Position numbers and translations under genes: made by a program. The notes below the pieces were generated by a model that ran no database searches, was not told the origin of the DNA, and saw only the letters and a program-made list of their open reading frames with translations. Shown here piece after piece: positions 42,880 through 43,579 of a stretch of DNA of 43,579 bases. Source of the DNA: Gnetum montanum (taxonomy: Eukaryota > Streptophyta > Gnetopsida > Gnetales > Gnetaceae); assembly GCA_015680685.1 (NCBI GenBank), contig MNCI01020719.1, positions 44,308-87,886 on the forward strand, read 5' to 3'. How positions within the stretch are numbered: the first letter of the stretch is position 1; each line of letters opens with the position of its first letter.

Positions 42880-43579
42880 TGATGAGTGGCGAGGTACCCC
42901 TACACTCAACCATACGAAACGAGCGTAGCATGCACAATCCGGTCGAACTCCGTAGACTAAATGCCTAAACGCCCCATGGAACACTTGGGGTTAATCATTT
43001 GTTATCTTCCCAGACTTACTTGTTGTTGTCACAGTGAATGGTTAAGTAAATCCGAGGTATATGATTTTTATGGTTTTTCTCCTATGCTAAAGGGTGAAGG
43101 GTTGAGAGAACTAACTAACTCTAACTAAGGACTAAGTCTAAATTAACTAGCGTCAACATCCGTTCCCACTTACTGTACACACCCTGAACTATGCAACTGT
43201 GGCTACCAAACACTAATCATTACTGGGATCACCACATGTAATGCATGTGCTCGAAGTGGTCATACTGAGGCACCTAACTAGCCTAAGTGTGAAGAGTAGC
43301 CAATTCCTTAACTAGCCATACACATCCGTAGATGCTCGTAATCAAGTCGTACTCATCCCGCGTTCTAGGAGATAAGGGTGAGAGAATCTAATCACGATGA
43401 GTAGCCGATTCCTTGATTAGCTGTACACATTTTTCAATGCTCGTAATCAAGTCGTACTCATGCTGCGCTAATGCATGTAATAAATAATAGGTAGGAAATA
43501 ACATGTAATAAACCTATTCCATGCACTGCAAGGTTTATCCACAAAGCTCATCTTTATTGCCGTACACAACTTGCGTTCA
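42880..43579 (-). repeat. LTR D, A-type, inserted in E reverse transcriptase (runs off window)
   Basis: Begins tgatgagtggcgaggtaccc and follows LTR A base by base with small changes, including the repeated block (gctcgtaatcaagtcgtact at 43333 and 43439) and ccgtacacaacttgcgttca at the window end. Minus orientation, so this is the U5 outer end: a solo LTR or the 3' LTR of a minus-strand element extending right. The 10 bases before it (tgatgagtgg, 42870-42879) repeat its first 10. Confidence 0.85.

Overview
The window reads as a stack of nested LTR retrotransposons from a seed plant with a large, heavily methylated genome. A gymnosperm or another giant-genome lineage is possible, but nothing here fixes the species. 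I see no host gene, rRNA, functional tRNA gene or CRISPR array. Almost every long open frame is a decayed Ty3/gypsy gag, pol or accessory frame, or a shadow of one. Stops sit mainly where CAA, CAG or TGG would be expected, which is the C-to-T decay typical of methylated, silenced plant repeats.

All the full-size elements belong to one lineage. They share a primer-binding site complementary to plant tRNA-Asp(GUC), LTRs that end in ccactcatca, and related gag proteins. Where pol is present it has the FGLCNAP and F(M/I)DD signature of the Athila/Tat type.

Layout, left to right: (A) 1-2939, minus strand, the 5' LTR and gag of one element, lying against an older LTR remnant (I) at 2940-3474. 3475-4616 is unassigned. 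(F) 4617-17610, plus strand, a nearly whole 13-kb autonomous element: truncated LTR, PBS, gag, PR, RT, RNase H, INT, a spacer, a third ORF of about 927 codons, PPT and LTR. 17611-18591 is a spacer with two tRNA-derived SINE-like repeats. (E) is a second copy of the F family on the minus strand, running from its 3' LTR at 18592 to its RT at 42879, but split by three later insertions: element C (20670-27636, target duplication tctag), H (27771-37048, a probable solo LTR flanked by agagt/ggagt, itself split by element B at 30126-36913, duplication ctaac), and LTR D (42880 to the window end). Joined across the insertions, the E segments 18592-20669, 27642-27770 and 37049-42879 line up with F.

B and C form a non-autonomous subfamily. 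They keep gag, a damaged protease, the last codons of pol, the post-pol spacer, PBS, PPT and LTRs, but lack RT, RNase H, integrase and ORF3. They must therefore have moved using proteins from relatives such as E/F or A/D. The most interesting signals are a palindromic U3 array with 14/17/20-bp spacing that persists while its core motif changes between LTR families; a probable internal promoter ahead of ORF3, present at the same place in E and F; repeated polypurine tracts at the end of pol; and a short noncoding cassette shared by autonomous and non-autonomous elements. Percentages and alignments are by eye.
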